From Oncomelania hupensis (taxonomy: Eukaryota; Mollusca; Gastropoda; Littorinimorpha; Pomatiopsidae), in the NCBI GenBank assembly GCA_036898135.1, contig CM072523.1:46458329-46522328 (forward strand): a stretch of 64,000 bases of DNA, in the 5' to 3' direction. A program made the position numbers and the translations under genes. Under the pieces are notes generated by a model that worked only from the letters and a program-made list of their open reading frames with translations, had not been told where the DNA came from and did not search any database. Of this stretch, positions 23,831-35,990 are shown piece by piece; the first letter of the stretch is position 1, and the number at the start of each line of letters is the position of its first letter.

Positions 23831-24405
23831 ATATAGGAAATGTTAAAATATATAATACAATTCTCTTTAAATGGCTAGCACCGGGCAGCGGCTATTGTAA
23901 ACTCCTAATGTTGTGTCTTTATGACTACCATTGCAGTACATATAGATTGCACTCCATTGTACATGGTAGTTTGTGTGCTGTTCAGTGGCAAACTGCACCT
24001 ACGGAGTTGCTGGGAGTTTGTATGTGTGATGGTTTCTGATTTCCCGGGAGCTTGCTTAAGAATGGTGTAGTATGGTTAATGTAAACGTTAGCTTGGTTTT
24101 ACTGGTCAGGAAAACGTCATTTGATTGCTCAATGATAAATGTGGTGCGAAAACGTGGTGCTTCAACTATGAACTCGCACGCAATAACAATACCGGTATCT
24201 TCTAAAGAAATTCAAACCTCTATGAAAAGTACATTTGTGAAATCTATTAAATTTAATCCGAGTTATCGTATATCTTTTGGAATCACCAGTTTAGTTTTAA
24301 GCATGACATATAAAATAATACTAAACTCAACCAACTTTTTATGTAACTTATAGGGACACAAAATGAAATCAATTGAATCTGGACTCTTGACTCAACACCT
24401 TGCTT
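23831..24405. other. Unassigned non-coding sequence
   Basis: No supported gene. The open frame 24072-24353 has no recognisable domain and AT-biased codons. Confidence 0.4.
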
Positions 24406-24689
24406 TAGCTTTCCATATTGTTATGTTCTTCTTAAAAAATAACGAACGACGTCGGTATAATATTATTTTAAAATAACCAACTCCCGCACAAATTTTAAAT
24501 ATATATATATATATAGATATATACACTCAGAGCTTAAAAGTGTTAAAAGTTAACCTTTACATTGGGAATATAATTATAACGAGTGGTTTACACTATGTGA
24601 TGCATTCATTGCAAAGAAAATGATAGGAAAGATATCAGTTTCTATCCTCTTCTGTGCTACCCAGATTTGAAATTGTGGCAGTGAGCCCT

Positions 24690-26006
24690 TGTTACACTTG
24701 TTGTTGTTTTTTTACCAGTAGTTGATTCAGCCCCGATGCTTGAATCCTGATAGATGTAACTCAGATTCGTTTATCCACGCAACCTGTTCACTCAGCAACA
24801 AGACAGGAGTCGTCGTATGAAGTTTTCCAACTTTATTCAGCGAACATCAACAACTGCATACAATCGCTTTTTTCCCACTTTTTACAACTTTCAATTGTTC
24901 AACTTTCCACTCTTTTTTTTTTGAAACAGTGCGGCATTTATATAGTCTCTATATACTCCAGAAAAATTTAGAACACTCCAGCGTGACGCACCACAACCAA
25001 TCAAAATAAACTTCGTCATCACTTTCTTACGTCATACAACATTCTTCATCATAATAACCCCTTGGGGTCATGAGCAATCTTGCCACTGTAGATTGTTCTA
25101 ACCTATAAAGGGAAAAGTATAAGCCCCAGTTGAAAACCTGTCTTTCCTTTATAGGCATGACAGATTCACTGCGGCAACGGTACCCCCGTTGGAGTGCCGG
25201 GGGTTTCAGTATAAATAGTATCCCCACTTTCTGGAAATTTAGTGCTTAAATTCCCACTGTCGCTGTCTTCCTCATTTGCTCTTTTTCATTCCTGCTCTGT
25301 CTTATCACTCTGCTGTACTATCTTCTTCTTCGCTAGATCAATGACCTACCTTTTTTTCTTGAAAACTCTTCCTGGACAAGACTCCTTGTTTGTGTATGAG
25401 GTCTGTTGGATCAGCTTGGGAGTGTTGGACGCTTTCTGCCGGGTGGTCACTAGGGCTTCCTATGATGTTATTATTTAGCACTATAGTCATTTTATATGTA
25501 TGTGTTTTGTTGATAATTTATAATGATGTTTGTATTCTATTTTGTTTTTGTAACCGGGGGTTCGAGTAGTTGGGGTAAAGCCTCAGCCGTCCCCTGCGTG
25601 GGATGTCTTTATTGTAAAGTGACTGGCCGGTGGAGGGCATTCAATTTTCCCACTAGGGTTGTTTCAGCAGATCTTTTATGCGGATCGGTGGTTGTCCGGT
25701 CCTGATTTAGCTCGGAAGGGTCCGCTGGACCTAAAGCAACAATTAATCAATCAATCAATCAATCAATTCATCAAAATAAGAACTTCTCAGCTGTTATTAC
25801 ATTTATCGCGAAGCTTCGATCGATAGTAAACAAGCAACTCTAGAGAATTATCCAATAATATCGATTAACGAAAATTATCAACATTGTACAAAGCTTCTTC
25901 TAACAACAATGCAAAATCAAATCAAAGGTACACTCTATTACTGACAAAACGATCGGATCTATCGTGCGCGTCCCACACGCACCATCGAGCGCGTCCCAAC
26001 GTAACA
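24690..26006 (-). mobile_element. Solo LTR 1 of the TGTTACG family, duplication GCCCT, interrupted by family A
   Basis: Minus-strand ends are TGTTACG and GTAACA. GCCCT flanks both sides (24685-24689 and 26007-26011). The empty site exists at about 47188. It is the same LTR as at 47350-47985 and 58620-59248. A family A element (25057-25766) sits inside, so the LTR itself is about 600 bp. No internal retroviral genes remain. Confidence 0.93.
25057..25766 (+). mobile_element. Family A interspersed element, near full length, inside solo LTR 1
   Basis: About 710 bp starting with the ccccgttggagtgccggggg region and the TATA-like cagtataaatagtatccc at 25208. It ends in ctggacctaaagcaa with an AATC-repeat tail. 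Flanking 12-base direct repeats (ttcatcataata at 25045 and ttcatcaaaata at 25767) differ by one base. No convincing protein is encoded. The variable-length duplication and simple 3' tail point to L1-type retroposition of a non-autonomous element. Confidence 0.85.
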
Positions 26007-26155
26007 GCCCTAAAGCCACACAAATGTCTATAGTGTGCCAGACAAACCCTCTACCGTAGCTCAGACACAGGTTCGAGATGGGCAAACCAAAAATGTTCAT
26101 GTTCACTGTTCATCTTGGAAGTATGATTGCTCTGGTGGATCAGTGTTGATTTAGG

Positions 26156-26847
26156 TCAAGGACCGCCTGTTGATTTTCATAGAAATCCTCCACTTCGCTG
26201 TCGTCATAGTCTGATGTTGGGGCATAGGCCTGGATGATGGTGATGTTGAAAGGGGCTGCTCTCAGGCGGATGGTACTGAGTCTACTGGAGACTGGGCGGC
26301 AACCCATGACAGTGGCTAGAATGTTCTTGTGGACCAAAAATCCAACGCCGTGTTCGTGCCTGTCATCTCTACCGCTGAAATAGAGCTTGTGGCCTTTGTC
26401 GGTCGTTGTTTCACCTAGGTCTTTCTATCGCAGTTTGCTGATGCCTAGAACGTTCCATCGATAGTGGCCCAACTCGTGGGCCAGTTCTTCTAATTTTCCT
26501 TCCGCAGTTAGGGTCCTGACATTCCAGGTTCCTATGACGATGTTGTTTCTCGTGCGGATCTTGCTAAATTGTCCATCAGTAGCATACTTAACACCTCCGT
26601 CCTGGTGGCCAACGGAAGGCGCGGTCCTTGATCCGGGCGACGACCGATCCGGTATGGAATTAGTGGATTGTGTCATCATGTAGTGTGTCTTGGACAAAAA
26701 AGACCTGGCGGTGCCCAATTCCCTCCAGGCATTTGGCCACAGCCGAAATCCACGAATACAGTGTGGCTCGTCTTGGCCCTGGTTGTTGGTACCATACACT
26801 AACACTGGCTGTTGGTACCATACACTAACACTGGCTGTTGGTACCAT
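26156..26847 (-). pseudogene. RTE-type LINE, endonuclease domain (CFDP2-like)
   Basis: On the minus strand the frame reads NIVIGTWNVRTLTAEGKLEE, LAHELGHYRWNVLGISKLR, a stop, then KDLGETTTDKGHKLYFSGRD, GVGFLVHKNI and NITIIQAYAPTSDYDD. These are the N-terminal motifs of the AP-type endonuclease found in RTE LINEs and in the domesticated craniofacial development protein 2. The only internal lesion seen is one Trp-to-stop change at about 26424. The catalytic C-terminal part and the RT are missing at 26156, where segment X begins. The open frame continues upstream into the 26-base minisatellite. Confidence 0.9.
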
Positions 26848-27548
26848 ACACTAACACTGGCTGTTGGTACCATACACTAACACTGGCTGTTGGTACCATA
26901 CACTAACACTGGCTGTTGGTACCATACACTAACACTGGCTGTTGGTACCATACACTAACACTGGCTGTTGGTACCATACACTAACACTGGCTGTTGGTAC
27001 CATACATTAACACTGGCTGTTGGTACCATACACTAACACTGGCTGTTGGTACCATACACTAACACTGGCTGTTGGTACCATACACTAACACTGGCTGTTG
27101 GTACCATACACTAACACCGGCTGTTGGTACCATACACTAACACTGGCTGTTGGTACCATACACTAACACTGGCTGTTGGTACCATACACTAACACTGGCT
27201 GTTGGTACCATACACTAACACTGGCTGTTGGTGTCATACACTAGCACTGTTTGTTGGTACCATACACTAACACTGGCTGTTGGTACCATACACTAACACT
27301 GGCTGTTGGTACCATACACTAACACTGGCTGTTGGTACCATACACTAACACTTGCTGTTGGTACCATACACTAACACTTGCTGTTGGTACCATACACTAA
27401 CCCTGGCTGTTGGTACCATACACTAACCCTGGCTGTTGGTACCATACACTAACACTGGCTGTTGGTGTCATACACTAGCACTGGCTGTTGGTACCATACA
27501 CTAACACTTGCTGTTGGTACCATACACTAACACTGGCTGTTGGTACCA
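26780..27548 (-). repeat. 26-base minisatellite upstream of the RTE endonuclease, about 29 copies
   Basis: The unit is ggtaccatacactaacactg plus gctgtt, with few substitutions across about 29 copies. On the minus strand it leads directly into the endonuclease frame. The same unit precedes the same flank at 63165-63335 and a short patch occurs at 60690-60790. I infer that these are tandem 5' UTR monomers of the RTE LINE, as known for other non-LTR elements. Confidence 0.9.
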
Positions 27549-27965
27549 ATTCCATTGCGTGTTTCCTGTGTTCAGTTTTATTTTCCCACACTTATTTACA
27601 ACATTGTTTGCAATAGTCGGGGATCAGATCGATTCAAATGTCGGTCTGCCCTGTTGACGCCCTGTCTCAATAACCACAGTACGGATTTTGACCAAACGTC
27701 ATAGGAACATTACCTAGGTCAGTGGTCTGCACTGTTGACGCCCTGTCTCAATAACCACAGTACGGATTTTGACGCCCTGTCTCAATAACCACAGTACGGA
27801 TTTTGACCAAACGTCATAAGAACATTACCTAGGTCAGCGGCCTGCTGCCCGTGCCATCCTATTTGTTATAGGGCGAGAGTCAAGGTCACTGGTGTCCTTT
27901 TGTTGCTAAACACCTGTTTGTTCTATATGCAATCATTCAGTGGCCTCCATGTCAGCCAATGGATG
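27549..27965 (-). repeat. Dispersed segment next to the 26-base minisatellite (shared with 63336-63680)
   Basis: This aligns with 63336-63680, including attccattgcgtgtttcct, a directly repeated ctcaataaccacagtacgg block, and attttgttgctaaacacc. It is probably the 5'-most part of the RTE 5' UTR or a segment of the tandem-duplicated locus. No coding. Confidence 0.8.
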
Positions 27966-28250
27966 GGTTGATCAGTTCGTCGCTTCAAATTTTCTCTGTT
28001 ATGTTAAATGCACATTTTTGTCTTTTCGCAAGAATGACTGAACTGATGTAGCTATTTTTCATCTGTTGATGCTTCTTTCTGCTAATCATTGTAGGTTACA
28101 CACGTTTGCATTTTCTCACAATTCAAGGTTGCTGTAGTTCACCATTTCATAAACAGGGTTTGGACTGTCTAGAAATTGGCTGACTCGATGTTGATGATAA
28201 TTGTTTGCTTGCAGTTAACCTTTAAGATAAAGCAAAGTCACAACACCACC

Positions 28251-28445
28251 AACAACATAAACACCATAAACACCATAAACACCATAAACACCATAAACAC
28301 CACCAACAACATAAACAGCATAAACACCATAAACACCATAAACACCGCCAACAGCATAAACAGCATAAACACCATAAACACCACCAACAACATAAACACC
28401 ATAAACACCATAAACACCATAAACACCACCAACAACATAAACACT
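28251..28445 (+). repeat. 9-base minisatellite (aacaccata) in intron 2 of copy A
   Basis: About 20 units of aacaccata and aacaccaccaacaacata. They stay open as an Asn-Thr-Ile repeat because the unit is a multiple of three. Its counterpart is at 45498-45640. Confidence 0.9.
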
Positions 28446-28554
28446 ATTAAAACAAGCAACTTTTCAGTTATGTGAGTGTTTGAAAATACATTTGAATGGC
28501 TTTCCATCGTGCTATTTCTGAATAAATTGTTCGCACGTTTGCTCTTTATGACAG

Positions 28555-28620
28555 TGGAAGTGCCGTCCATGTGCGAAAGACTCTGACGACTTTTGCTGTC
28601 TTGAGATTCCTAGGGGTTAA
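28555..28620 (+). pseudogene. Cysteine-rich secreted peptide gene, copy A, exon 3 (early stop)
   Basis: The acceptor ctctttatgacag ends at 28554. In phase 0 the exon encodes 21 residues starting Trp-Lys-Cys, with four cysteines (Cys-Arg-Pro-Cys and a CC pair), then TAA. Compared with exon 3 of copy B (45750-45839), the second Cys of the first CC pair is Arg, one codon is missing, and the TAA stands where B has a Glu codon. After it the frame still reads Glu-Cys and four more codons to the same final TAA at 28639-28641. The product would lose the last two cysteines. With no exon 1 or 2 found nearby, this is most likely a decayed copy, although a shorter functional isoform is possible. Confidence 0.6.
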
Positions 28621-28924
28621 GAATGCCATTGGTATGATTAAACCACAGAGGTTTCAAAAATACACGGTGGGGAAACAGGTTCGTCGCGTTTTTGTTTCCA
28701 ATAAACGGGTTTCTTATTCTTAGCAGCTGTATATCATTGTTCATATTAGAAATTAAATCACCCTTTTAAAAAAACGAATATATATATATACACCATATTG
28801 AACAAAATGTAAAGCTGCCTTGATCAAATTATTGGATGTCTGATTGTTATAATTTTTTTTAGAATGAAGGGGTATACACACACATACATGCACGCAAGCA
28901 TGCATAAGAAAGAGGGAGGGAGGG

Positions 28925-30340
<1,416 letters not shown>

Positions 30341-30708
30341 ATGGGTTGTGTATTACAAGGTAGAATTTTATTGACTTCTCAATTTCAGGGCATGGTGTCA
30401 GTGTTTCCCCCTCTCTCCTTTACCCATCCTCCCACTCCACTCTGTGGGGGTGCAGAGGATTTCTGTATAAATAGTATCCCCCCTTTCTGGAAATTTAGTG
30501 TTTTAAATTTCCACTGTCACTGTCTTTCTTCTTTGTTCTTTCTCATTCCTACTCTGTTCTATCAATCTACTACATGTATCCTCTTCACTAGACCAGTCAC
30601 CTACCTTTTTTCTGGAAAACTCTCTCACAACTCCTCATTTGGGTATGGGTTCTGTTGGGTCAGTTTGGGGATATTGGATGCTTTCTGCCAAATGGTCACC
30701 AGAGCTTC

Positions 30709-31714
30709 ATACATGTGCACATATTGATATTGGCTATAGCCAAACTAAAAAAGAGGATAATCCTAATATATTAGTTACTGAGGTTAAAAAAAAGCATATT
30801 GAAAGTAATTACAAAAACCATATATAATAATATATATGCATATTTTTACTGATGAATCAGTTTTAGATTCTTCGGATAGTGGATCAGCATATATTATTCC
30901 TGAAATAAATATCAGAAGGTCATATTATTTAGGAAAGGGATTTTCTATATTTACAGCTGAGCTTTATGCTATTTTAATGGCTTTACATTTCATCATGACG
31001 TCACCTATATAATTATTTTGTATATTAGTTGATTCAAAAGCGGTTCTGCATGCATTAAAACAGTAGAACTGTGAAGATAGACGGGAGCTTATCTATGAAA
31101 TAAAACATATGATACACTGTGTGATTTCTAGAGGAATAAATATTGATTTCTGTTAGGTTCCATCACATTGCGGAATTCATTAGAATGAGGTATGTAACAG
31201 ATTAGCTAAGGAGGAAGCACAAAGGTCATCAGATTCTATAACTATAACAAATTTGAATATGTGTAATCATGAAATGTTTTCTTACTAGAAAAGGCAGTGT
31301 ATCATGATAATAATATTAAAAAAATCTCTATACTGAATTGTTCAAGATCACTTTTTAAATTAATATATAAATTAAGAATGAATGCATGGAGCACTAAATA
31401 CTCAGTAGATGTTAAATGTATATGTAATACAAGTCTATCAGTACATCACCTTCTCTTTGAATGCTCAGTTTTAAGAGATGTATTTAAAGTAAATGGACAT
31501 AGCATAACTGACTATGGACATTCTGTAGACATGGTTCTATATCATCCAAATATTACAGACATTGTGAAAGTTATTGCTAAATCTCCTGTTGGTAGACCTT
31601 TATAGATTGTTTTGAAATTATGTTTTTAAATAGTTACAGTGTTTTAAAAGTTACATTTTCAATGTCTAATATCACCTAAATGTGAGAACAAACATTAAAT
31701 TAAAGATTGATTGA
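30709..31714 (+). pseudogene. I/Jockey-like LINE 3' fragment with RNase H domain
   Basis: Bounded by the 13-base duplication tcaccagagcttc (30696-30708 and 31715-31727) and ending in a GATT-repeat tail. It encodes an RNase H: FTDES, SIFTAELYAILMALH, ILVDSKAVLHALK, then VPSHCGIH and RLAKEEAQRS. A C-terminal block follows (ISILNCSRSLFKLIYKLRMN, LSVHHLLFECSVLRDVF) that resembles the Cys/His end of I-clade LINEs. Several Trp codons are stops (before VPSH, after SPI) and frames shift. RNase H would remove the RNA template strand. This copy is 5'-truncated and dead. Confidence 0.85.
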
Positions 31715-31854
31715 TCACCAGAGCTTCCTATGGTATTATTAATTAGCAATGTATGCATTTTATATGTATGTGTTTAGTTAATATTTTATAATGATGTTTA
31801 TATTCTATTTTGTTTTTGTAAACGGGGGTTTCCATAAATTAGAGTACAGCCTCA

Positions 31855-32894
31855 CAGGGCCGGATTAAGGTGGGTGCTATTGATGCTGCAGCATTAGGCC
31901 CATTCCTGAAATAGGCCCAGATGAAAACAGACGAGAATTTTCCGGAAGCTGAACAGTTTTCCTTTGTTATATTAACCTCAAAATAATTCTTAGAATTAAA
32001 TTTGGAGTCAGACCTCAGCCAAAGGGAAACGTTCAAAACTCAGACGTATCTGGTCATGATCGACAGTCTGTTAGCTGAACTGGAAAAGCGGATGAAGGCG
32101 TATGACGATATTTGTAAAACATTCGGATTTCTCTCGGAGCTAACGTCATTGAGCAGATCGAGGACAAAGCTAAGAATATCGTTTCCTCGTATCCAGATGA
32201 CTTGGAAGACACACTGGTGGCTGAGCTGATACAGTTTGCTGCATTTATGCGCACTCAGAAACCGGTGACTGTGATCGAATCAGCAGAGCTTACCATGTAC
32301 AGGCTTTTGTCATCGTTGAATCTTTCTCAGACATTTCCAAATGTCGAGATTGGGTTGCGCATCTATCTGTGCATGATGGTGTCCAATGCCTACGGCGAGC
32401 GGAACTTCTCAAAGTTGGGAATAGTCAAAGGAGAGCTGCGGTCCTCAATGGGGCAGGAAAGGCTAAGCATGCTGGCGGTTATGAGCATTGAGCATGAGCT
32501 GCTGCGCAGCCTTGACTTCACTGATACAATCAAAGAATTCGCGCTTGCTAAGGCCCGAAAAACAGCAATATAAGTAAGCAGCACTAGCGCAATAGTTAGA
32601 GTGACGTTGATCTGGTTTAGCCTTTTCTGCATTAAGTGCACTTTTCAGACAATTGCTATTGAATGTTGATGTTACATAGTTTGATGTTAATCTCGACTTG
32701 TTACGATAATACGTCTTTATTATCATTCATGTTTAATAAAGGCTGGCTGGTTGCGTCGCAAGCAATTGAGGCTCCTTGGTCGGTCTTAGTGCGCATGTAC
32801 GGTGATTGTCGAATGCACATGCACCAATGCCGAGGAAAAGTAGGCCTTTTTTGCGCTGCAGCATAAGGCCCAATTTCGTCTTAATCCGGCCCTG
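31855..32894 (+). mobile_element. hAT-type DNA transposon relic, 1040 bp, duplication CAGCCTCA
   Basis: Ends are CAGGGCCGGATTAAG and the reverse-complement-like cttaatccggccctg. Eight-base direct repeats CAGCCTCA flank it (31847-31854 and 32895-32902), the diagnostic hAT duplication length. Subterminal gctgcagca words are also inverted. Only the transposase C-terminus is encoded, so this is an internally deleted, non-autonomous copy. Confidence 0.95.
32202..32573 (+). pseudogene. hAT transposase C-terminal dimerisation region
   Basis: About 120 codons open in one frame. They include NVEIGLRIYLCMMVSNAYGE, RNFSKLGIVKGELRSSMGQE and RLSMLAVMSIEHELL, the C-terminal hAT dimerisation signature shared with ZMYM6-type host proteins. 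The BED zinc finger and RNase-H-like catalytic core are absent. A short piece of a further frame lies at 32002-32200. The region sits inside the hAT terminal repeats, which fits its origin. Confidence 0.88.
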
Positions 32895-33249
32895 CAGCCT
32901 CAGCGTCCCCTGCATGGGATGCTTTTATTGTAAAGTGGCCGGCTGGTGGAGTGCCTTCAGTGTTACCTTTAGCTGAGGGTTATTTCAGCAGATCTTTTAT
33001 ATGGACCAGGCTTGAGTCCCCTTTCAACCAAGTTTTGTTCCTGATTTTGTGGTCCTGATTCAGCTCTTTGCAATCTGATGGACCCTTTAAACAATGAATA
33101 ACTAACACTACAGTCATAACAGTGGTGAGTTGGGAGGAGATTGGAAAGCTATTCCTACACTATGTGTGCTGTGACCTGTGAATGGTAATTATGTGATTCA
33201 AACTGGGCACAAGTATATCAAAACTAAGTTTATATACTTGTGAACTGGG

Positions 33250-33590
33250 TTATTGAACATTGGGCAGCAGCACACTCTCTCGGCATGATGTCGGGGGTAC
33301 GCGCGCATTCACGGCTGTAGCAAAGACGCAGACTGAACGTCGCTACTTTCGCTTCCGATCGCTGGTTGTGACGTCACAGCAATGGGCTTGCCGCCGCGGG
33401 GATTTTGAAGTCTCGCGTAGCAGACGAATTTGGCTTCTTTTTGAGCATGCATTTTGTGCAAAATTAGACTGATGCAACACAAAACCTGTGATTTACTGTT
33501 TGGATTTTGCATCTTTAGATGCTTACCTGTATATTTAAATCAACCCCAACTGCTTTATCTGACCTTAAAAAGAGCCTGTTATGGCCCTTT
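33250..33590. other. Unassigned sequence, locally GC-rich
   Basis: No gene is supported. The open frames 33260-33472 and 33309-33512 overlap on opposite strands with no recognised domain. Confidence 0.35.
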
Positions 33591-33591
33591 A

Positions 33592-33690
33592 AGCACCGTC
33601 CAGTGCGGTGAGCACTTGGATGGGTGACCGCAAACCGTGAAGCGACAAATAACAACGCCCCCAGTTGACTCCACTGTGACTGAGTACTTA
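33592..33690 (+). mobile_element. 5S-rRNA-like SINE fragment
   Basis: The stretch cggtgagcacttggatgggtgaccgc near 33605-33630 closely resembles the internal control region of 5S rRNA (the gtacttggatgggagaccg motif). It is followed by unrelated sequence rather than the rest of a 5S gene. That arrangement is typical of 5S-derived SINEs or a 5S pseudogene. Confidence 0.6.
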
Positions 33691-33884
33691 CATCTCTTAA
33701 GGGTGGGGAAGGTAAAGCAGTGAAGGAGAGAGATGGGCATCACCCTCATTACGCTGGCCCAAGATAAGTGTGATCTCCAACATCACGCTCCCCTACGGCC
33801 ACAAGGCTATGGGACTACCTTTACCTCTTTTACCTTTTTTTTCAAAAAGGTTATCTGGAGAAGTGGAGAGGAAGGGGTGGGAGG

Positions 33885-34145
33885 GGGAGTGCGTGGATGC
33901 AGGATTGAAGAAGATAAAGTGTAGTGTAAAAGGTGGTGTCTAGAGAGGGGTGAATGACGATTGGGAGGGTGGAGGATGGATGCAGGATTGAAGAAGATAA
34001 AGTGTGAAATGTGGTGTCTAGAGAGGGGTGAACGAAGGTTGGGAGGGTGGAGGATGGATGCAGGATGGAAGAAGATAAAGTGTGACAGGTGGTGTCTAGA
34101 GAGGGGTGAACGAAGGTTGGGAGGGTGGAGGAAGGAACGGGTCAT
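33885..34145 (+). repeat. Minisatellite, about 79-base unit, three copies
   Basis: Units start near 33890, 33968 and 34047 and share ggatggatgcaggattgaag and tgtctagagaggggtgaa. Confidence 0.85.
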
Positions 34146-34349
34146 CAAAGATGAACACAGAAAGGAGAGGGGAGGTGGATAAATGGGTGGGGATGGGGAT
34201 GGGAGTGGTCTATTAATGACAGGAACTCGTCAGATCAAGCTAGCTGGGAGTGATAAGATGAATAAGATGTGCTATAAGAAGGGGGCGAAAATGGTGTGAG
34301 GAGGAGTGTTTGCCAACTTTCAAGTGCTGCACTCATTGATTTTGTGGCG

Positions 34350-34414
34350 AAGAAGAAGAAGAGGAGGAAGAAGAAGAGGACGAAGAAGAAGAAGAAGAAG
34401 AAGAAGAAGAAGAA

Positions 34415-34495
<81 letters not shown>

Positions 34496-34523
34496 AAAGA
34501 AGAAGAAGAAGAAGAAGAAGAAG

Positions 34524-34555
<32 letters not shown>

Positions 34556-34582
34556 GAAGAAGAAGAAGAAGAAGAAGAAGAA
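34350..34582 (+). repeat. (GAA)n-(GAT)n-(GAA)n compound microsatellite
   Basis: GAA triplets change to about 26 GAT triplets and back to GAA, followed by (CAA)n to about 34622. Confidence 0.93.
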
Positions 34583-34588
34583 GAACAA

Positions 34589-34624
<36 letters not shown>

Positions 34625-34654
34625 AGACAAGATAGCATTACATTTCATTACATT

Positions 34655-35232
34655 ATTATTGCTTTAGGTCCAGCGGACTTTTCCGAGCCAAATCAGGACT
34701 GGACAACCCCTGATCCGTATAAAAGATCTGCCGAAACAACCCTAGTGGTAAAACTGAAAGCTCTCCACCAGCCAGTCACTTTACAATCAAGACATCCCAC
34801 GCAGGGGACGCTGAGGCTGTACTCTAATTTATCGAACCCCCGTTTACAAAAACAAAATAGAATACAAACATCATTATAAATTATCAACAAAACACATACA
34901 TATAAAATAAAATGCCTACATTGCTAAATAATAACATCATAGGAAGCCATAGTTACCATCTGGCAGAAAGCGTCCAATATTCCCAAGCTGATCCAACAGA
35001 CCTCATACACAAATAAGGAGTCTTGTCCCGGAAGAGTTTTCAAGAAAAAAGGTAGGTGACTGGTCTAGCGAAGAAGAAGATAGTATAGCAGATTGATAGA
35101 ACAGAGCAGGAATGAGAAAAAGCAAATGAGAAAGACAGCGACAGTGGGAATTTAAAAGCACTAAATTTCCAGAAAGTGGGGATACTATTTATACTGAAAC
35201 CCCCGGCACCCCAACGGGGGTGACAAGATGGC
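34655..35232 (-). mobile_element. Family A element, minus strand, nearly full length
   Basis: The reverse complement matches the 25057-25766 copy, from the gtgccgggggtttcagt start (about 35205) through the tataaatag box (about 35180) to the ctggacctaaagc terminus (about 34665). An AATGT-type tail joins the purine tract to the left. Confidence 0.9.
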
Positions 35233-35359
35233 AAGCCATTCAAAAACTCATATATTTTACAGTTGTAGTTGTATTAATTTTTATTCATCAGATTAACATA
35301 AGTTGTACTGATTACATTCTACTGATTACTGTTTGTCCATTTAACAGAAAAATAAGGAT

Positions 35360-35705
35360 TTACAAAAGAGAGAGAAATAGGAGGGATGGGGAGGGGGGGG
35401 GTAAGAAAGTGTGAGAGAGATAAAGAGGGAAGAGGAGAGAGAGAAAGAGAGAGAGGAGAAGGAGGAAGGAGAAAGGAGTGAGACGGGTAGAGGGGGAAGA
35501 GAGTAAGGGAGATAAATCAGGAAGAGGTAGAGACAGCCATAGGGAAAAGACAAAAAGAGCGGAAGAGAAAAAGGAAGGGAGAAAGAGAAAGAATGAAGAA
35601 AGGAGAGGGGAATGGAGGGAGAAATGGTGAGAAAGTGTCAGAGAGAGATAGAGAAGCAGGGAGAGAGAGAGTATGAAGGAAGGAGAGGGGTGGGGACGGG
35701 ACTTG
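35360..35705 (+). repeat. GA-rich purine tract
   Basis: About 350 bases of imperfect GAGA/GGAA purine sequence. The Ser/Leu/Pro-rich open frames on the minus strand are artefacts. Confidence 0.85.
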
Positions 35706-35990
35706 AATTGAGGTCGCACGTGGCATTAAAGCTGGCATTGATGCTTGATCAAAGTTGCTCAGTCCAAGAAGGTGTTACACACTAACCGCCCTCGCAGTAC
35801 TGTTTCTGCTCACACAGGAACAGCAACACTTTGGGTGTGAAGTGGTCTATGGTTCTACACCCACCAAAAATGCAAGAGGTCACACACATTCCCATACCGC
35901 GTACCTGAGACCAGTGGTGGTAGTGATAGTGAAGAGGCGAACGTTAAGCATCGGCTAGCCTCAGCTACGCATTGTGACAGATCCCTCAAA

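Larger units (their letters stand above)
24410..26155 (+). repeat. Segment X, copy 1 (shared with 46917-47345), holding a solo LTR
   Basis: Positions 24410-24689 plus 26007-26155 align with 46917-47345. Shared words include gaacgacgtcggtataat, gtgagccctaaagccacac and ggttcgagatgggcaa. The other copy has the uninterrupted word gtgagccctaaagcc, which is the empty site of the LTR insertion here. Segment X lies next to RTE LINE pieces in both places. It may have been carried along in the local tandem duplication or be a repeat itself. Confidence 0.8.
28045..28745 (+). repeat. Duplicated segment, copy A of the cysteine-rich gene (intron 2 end, exon 3, 3' flank)
   Basis: Aligns with 45298-45935 over its length: the end of intron 2, the Asn/Thr-codon minisatellite, exon 3 and the region after it. 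The upstream border coincides with the base just after exon 2 in copy B, so exons 1 and 2 are missing or too diverged to see. Downstream, an AATAAA at 28700-28705 is present that copy B has lost. Confidence 0.85.
30400..33105 (+). mobile_element. Family A element expanded by two nested insertions (LINE and hAT)
   Basis: Family A sequence is seen at 30400-30708, 31728-31854 and 32903-33105. The TATA-like ctgtataaatagtatcc is at about 30465 and the 3' block ctcagcgtcccctgcatggg at about 32899. A LINE fragment lies at 30709-31714 and a hAT element at 31855-32894, each with a perfect target duplication. The 5' border is not sharp. Confidence 0.85.
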
